Source: Bacillota bacterium (lineage in GTDB: Bacteria > Bacillota > Clostridia > Lachnospirales > Lachnospiraceae). Taken from it: a stretch of DNA of 22,556 nt. Made by a program: the position numbers and the translations under genes. Below are positions 21,806 through 22,556 of this stretch, piece after piece. Positions within the stretch are counted from its first letter, which is position 1. The number at the start of each line of letters is the position of its first letter. The notes beneath the pieces were generated by a model that did no database searches, was not told where the DNA came from, and was given only the letters and a program-made list of their open reading frames with translations. The stretch covers positions 1-22,556 of the forward strand of contig JAEYWQ010000222.1 in assembly GCA_023428885.1 (NCBI GenBank), given 5' to 3'.

Positions 21806-22556
21806 TTAGATTCGAATTGGCCCCATGGTAAATTCGCTGTTTAGTAAAGTTTTATATTTGGAATAGATGACTTGATGATAAAGGTGGGTTGCGCTGATTT
21901 CCTGACAAAGCATAGCATAAGCTCTTGGAGACAGCTGTTTTTTAGCATCAGCTACTTTGGTGATAATTGGGATAGGGCTGACAACTTTTAGCTGCCTTAA
22001 AACTTGGCTCGAACTTGATTGAAAGCCAAGAATTCTAGCATATACAACCTGCTCTTTCATGTTATCTTTCATTGCTTTGCTAGTAATTCCAAGTAAGATA
22101 TGAAGGAGCGCACGATTGATACGCGTTTGAGTCATCTGCTTGGTTTTTAACCTTTCTGCAAAACTTGAAAAACTAAGAGTAGGTGTCAATAAGTTTTGAA
22201 TACGATTGGCTAAGTCGCTAGACACATCAAAATACTTTGCTAATTCATGTGAATGTTGTACCAACTGATAATATAGTAGAGTAGAAAAATCATCTTCTGT
22301 AATTGGGCTGCTTTTGTCTAAATGCTTGGTTAATAAGCGATTCGTTGACAAGGGTAAGTCGGATAGCACAATGGATAGATCCATTTCCTTATTGATTAAT
22401 TGTTTTCGGATTGCTGTAGCGGAAGCAAAAGGTTCAGCTATATTCTCTGAATGATAAGCAGCTCCTTCCCGTTTTACAGTGATTGGTATCATCTTCCCCC
22501 CACAACGTTTGATGGCTTTGATGTATTCAATACCCAAGATATTGTTAGGGGAAGAT
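21806..22556 (-). CDS. tmcAL: tRNA(Met) cytidine acetate ligase TmcAL (YlbM), 5' end outside window
   Basis: The frame continues to the window edge, where it reads SPNNILGIEYIKAI, a family-typical stretch, so the ATG and the N-terminal HIGH-type nucleotide-binding motif lie beyond the window. About 250 of the usual 400 residues are visible. Further marks are the block REGAAYHSENIAEPFASATAIRKQL and the C-terminal RINRALLHILLGI and ISATHLYHQVIYSKYKTLL. The enzyme activates acetate with ATP and acetylates cytidine 34 of elongator tRNA(Met). In B. subtilis the gene is ylbM, near rsmD, coaD and ylbJ, the neighbourhood seen here. The TTG at 22537 is an internal codon and should not be used as start. 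Confidence 0.92.
   Translation of the reverse strand, partial: SSPNNILGIEYIKAIKRCGGKMIPITVKREGAAYHSENIAEPFASATAIRKQLINKEMDLSIVLSDLPLSTNRLLTKHLDKSSPITEDDFSTLLYYQLVQHSHELAKYFDVSSDLANRIQNLLTPTLSFSSFAERLKTKQMTQTRINRALLHILLGITSKAMKDNMKEQVVYARILGFQSSSSQVLRQLKVVSPIPIITKVADAKKQLSPRAYAMLCQEISATHLYHQVIYSKYKTLLNSEFTMGPIRI

Overview
The window looks like chromosome from a low-GC, endospore-forming Firmicute of the clostridial type. The family set and gene pairings best match Lachnospiraceae such as Lachnoclostridium (Clostridium) phytofermentans, but this is inferred from recall, not from a search. Evidence is AT-rich DNA, strong AGGAGG ribosome-binding sites, an alpha/beta small acid-soluble spore protein, YlbJ, a sortase, and an intracellular pectin methylesterase. 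No tRNA, rRNA, CRISPR, prophage or insertion sequence was seen. Most of the window is ordinary chromosome with several small regulatory and architectural oddities.

Layout. 1-1.8 kb: the 3' end of a DUF815 AAA+ ATPase, then a signal-peptide/SH3/transmembrane protein with a Tudor-like cytosolic tail. Its promoter overlaps the DUF815 stop codon. 1.9-2.7 kb: a convergent HAD phosphatase. 2.8-4.8 kb: a YtrA-type GntR repressor with an ABC ATPase and ABC-2 permease, converging on an unknown 124-aa gene (4.8-5.2 kb). 5.3-6.6 kb: a DUF1015 protein with a strong promoter and terminator. 6.65-9.9 kb: a YhbD-like MerR-type regulator, a bactofilin, a membrane-anchored LiaF-like beta protein and trans-2-enoyl-CoA reductase FabV, preceded by a promoter full of repeated operator-like half-sites. 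10.0-11.1 kb: a leaderless pectinesterase. 11.2-12.8 kb: a HEAT-repeat/methyltransferase fusion. 12.8-15.2 kb: a class D-like sortase, an alpha/beta hydrolase and a free-standing methionine-synthase activation domain. 15.25-16.5 kb (minus strand): a YhhN-family protein and a DUF523 protein. 16.7-17.9 kb: a YgjP-type metallohydrolase and an SASP. 18-22.5 kb: rsmD, coaD and a coiled-coil protein, then an FMN-binding protein whose promoter carries a near-perfect LexA/SOS box, then minus-strand ylbJ and the 3' part of tmcAL (ylbM).

How they fit together. The last block matches the Bacillus subtilis ylbH-ylbI-ylbJ-ylbM neighbourhood, with the ylbJ and ylbM side on the opposite strand. The yhbD-bactofilin pair matches B. 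subtilis yhbD-yhbEF, but here the second bactofilin position holds a LiaF-like protein followed by FabV. The two most useful leads are the SOS box in front of the flavin-binding gene (20048-20061) and the bactofilin/FabV operon with its operator array (6658-6716). Two convergent intergenic regions (9.85-10.04 kb and 20.58-20.70 kb) carry GC-rich hairpins and share a 17-nt motif, which suggests a dispersed palindromic repeat family.
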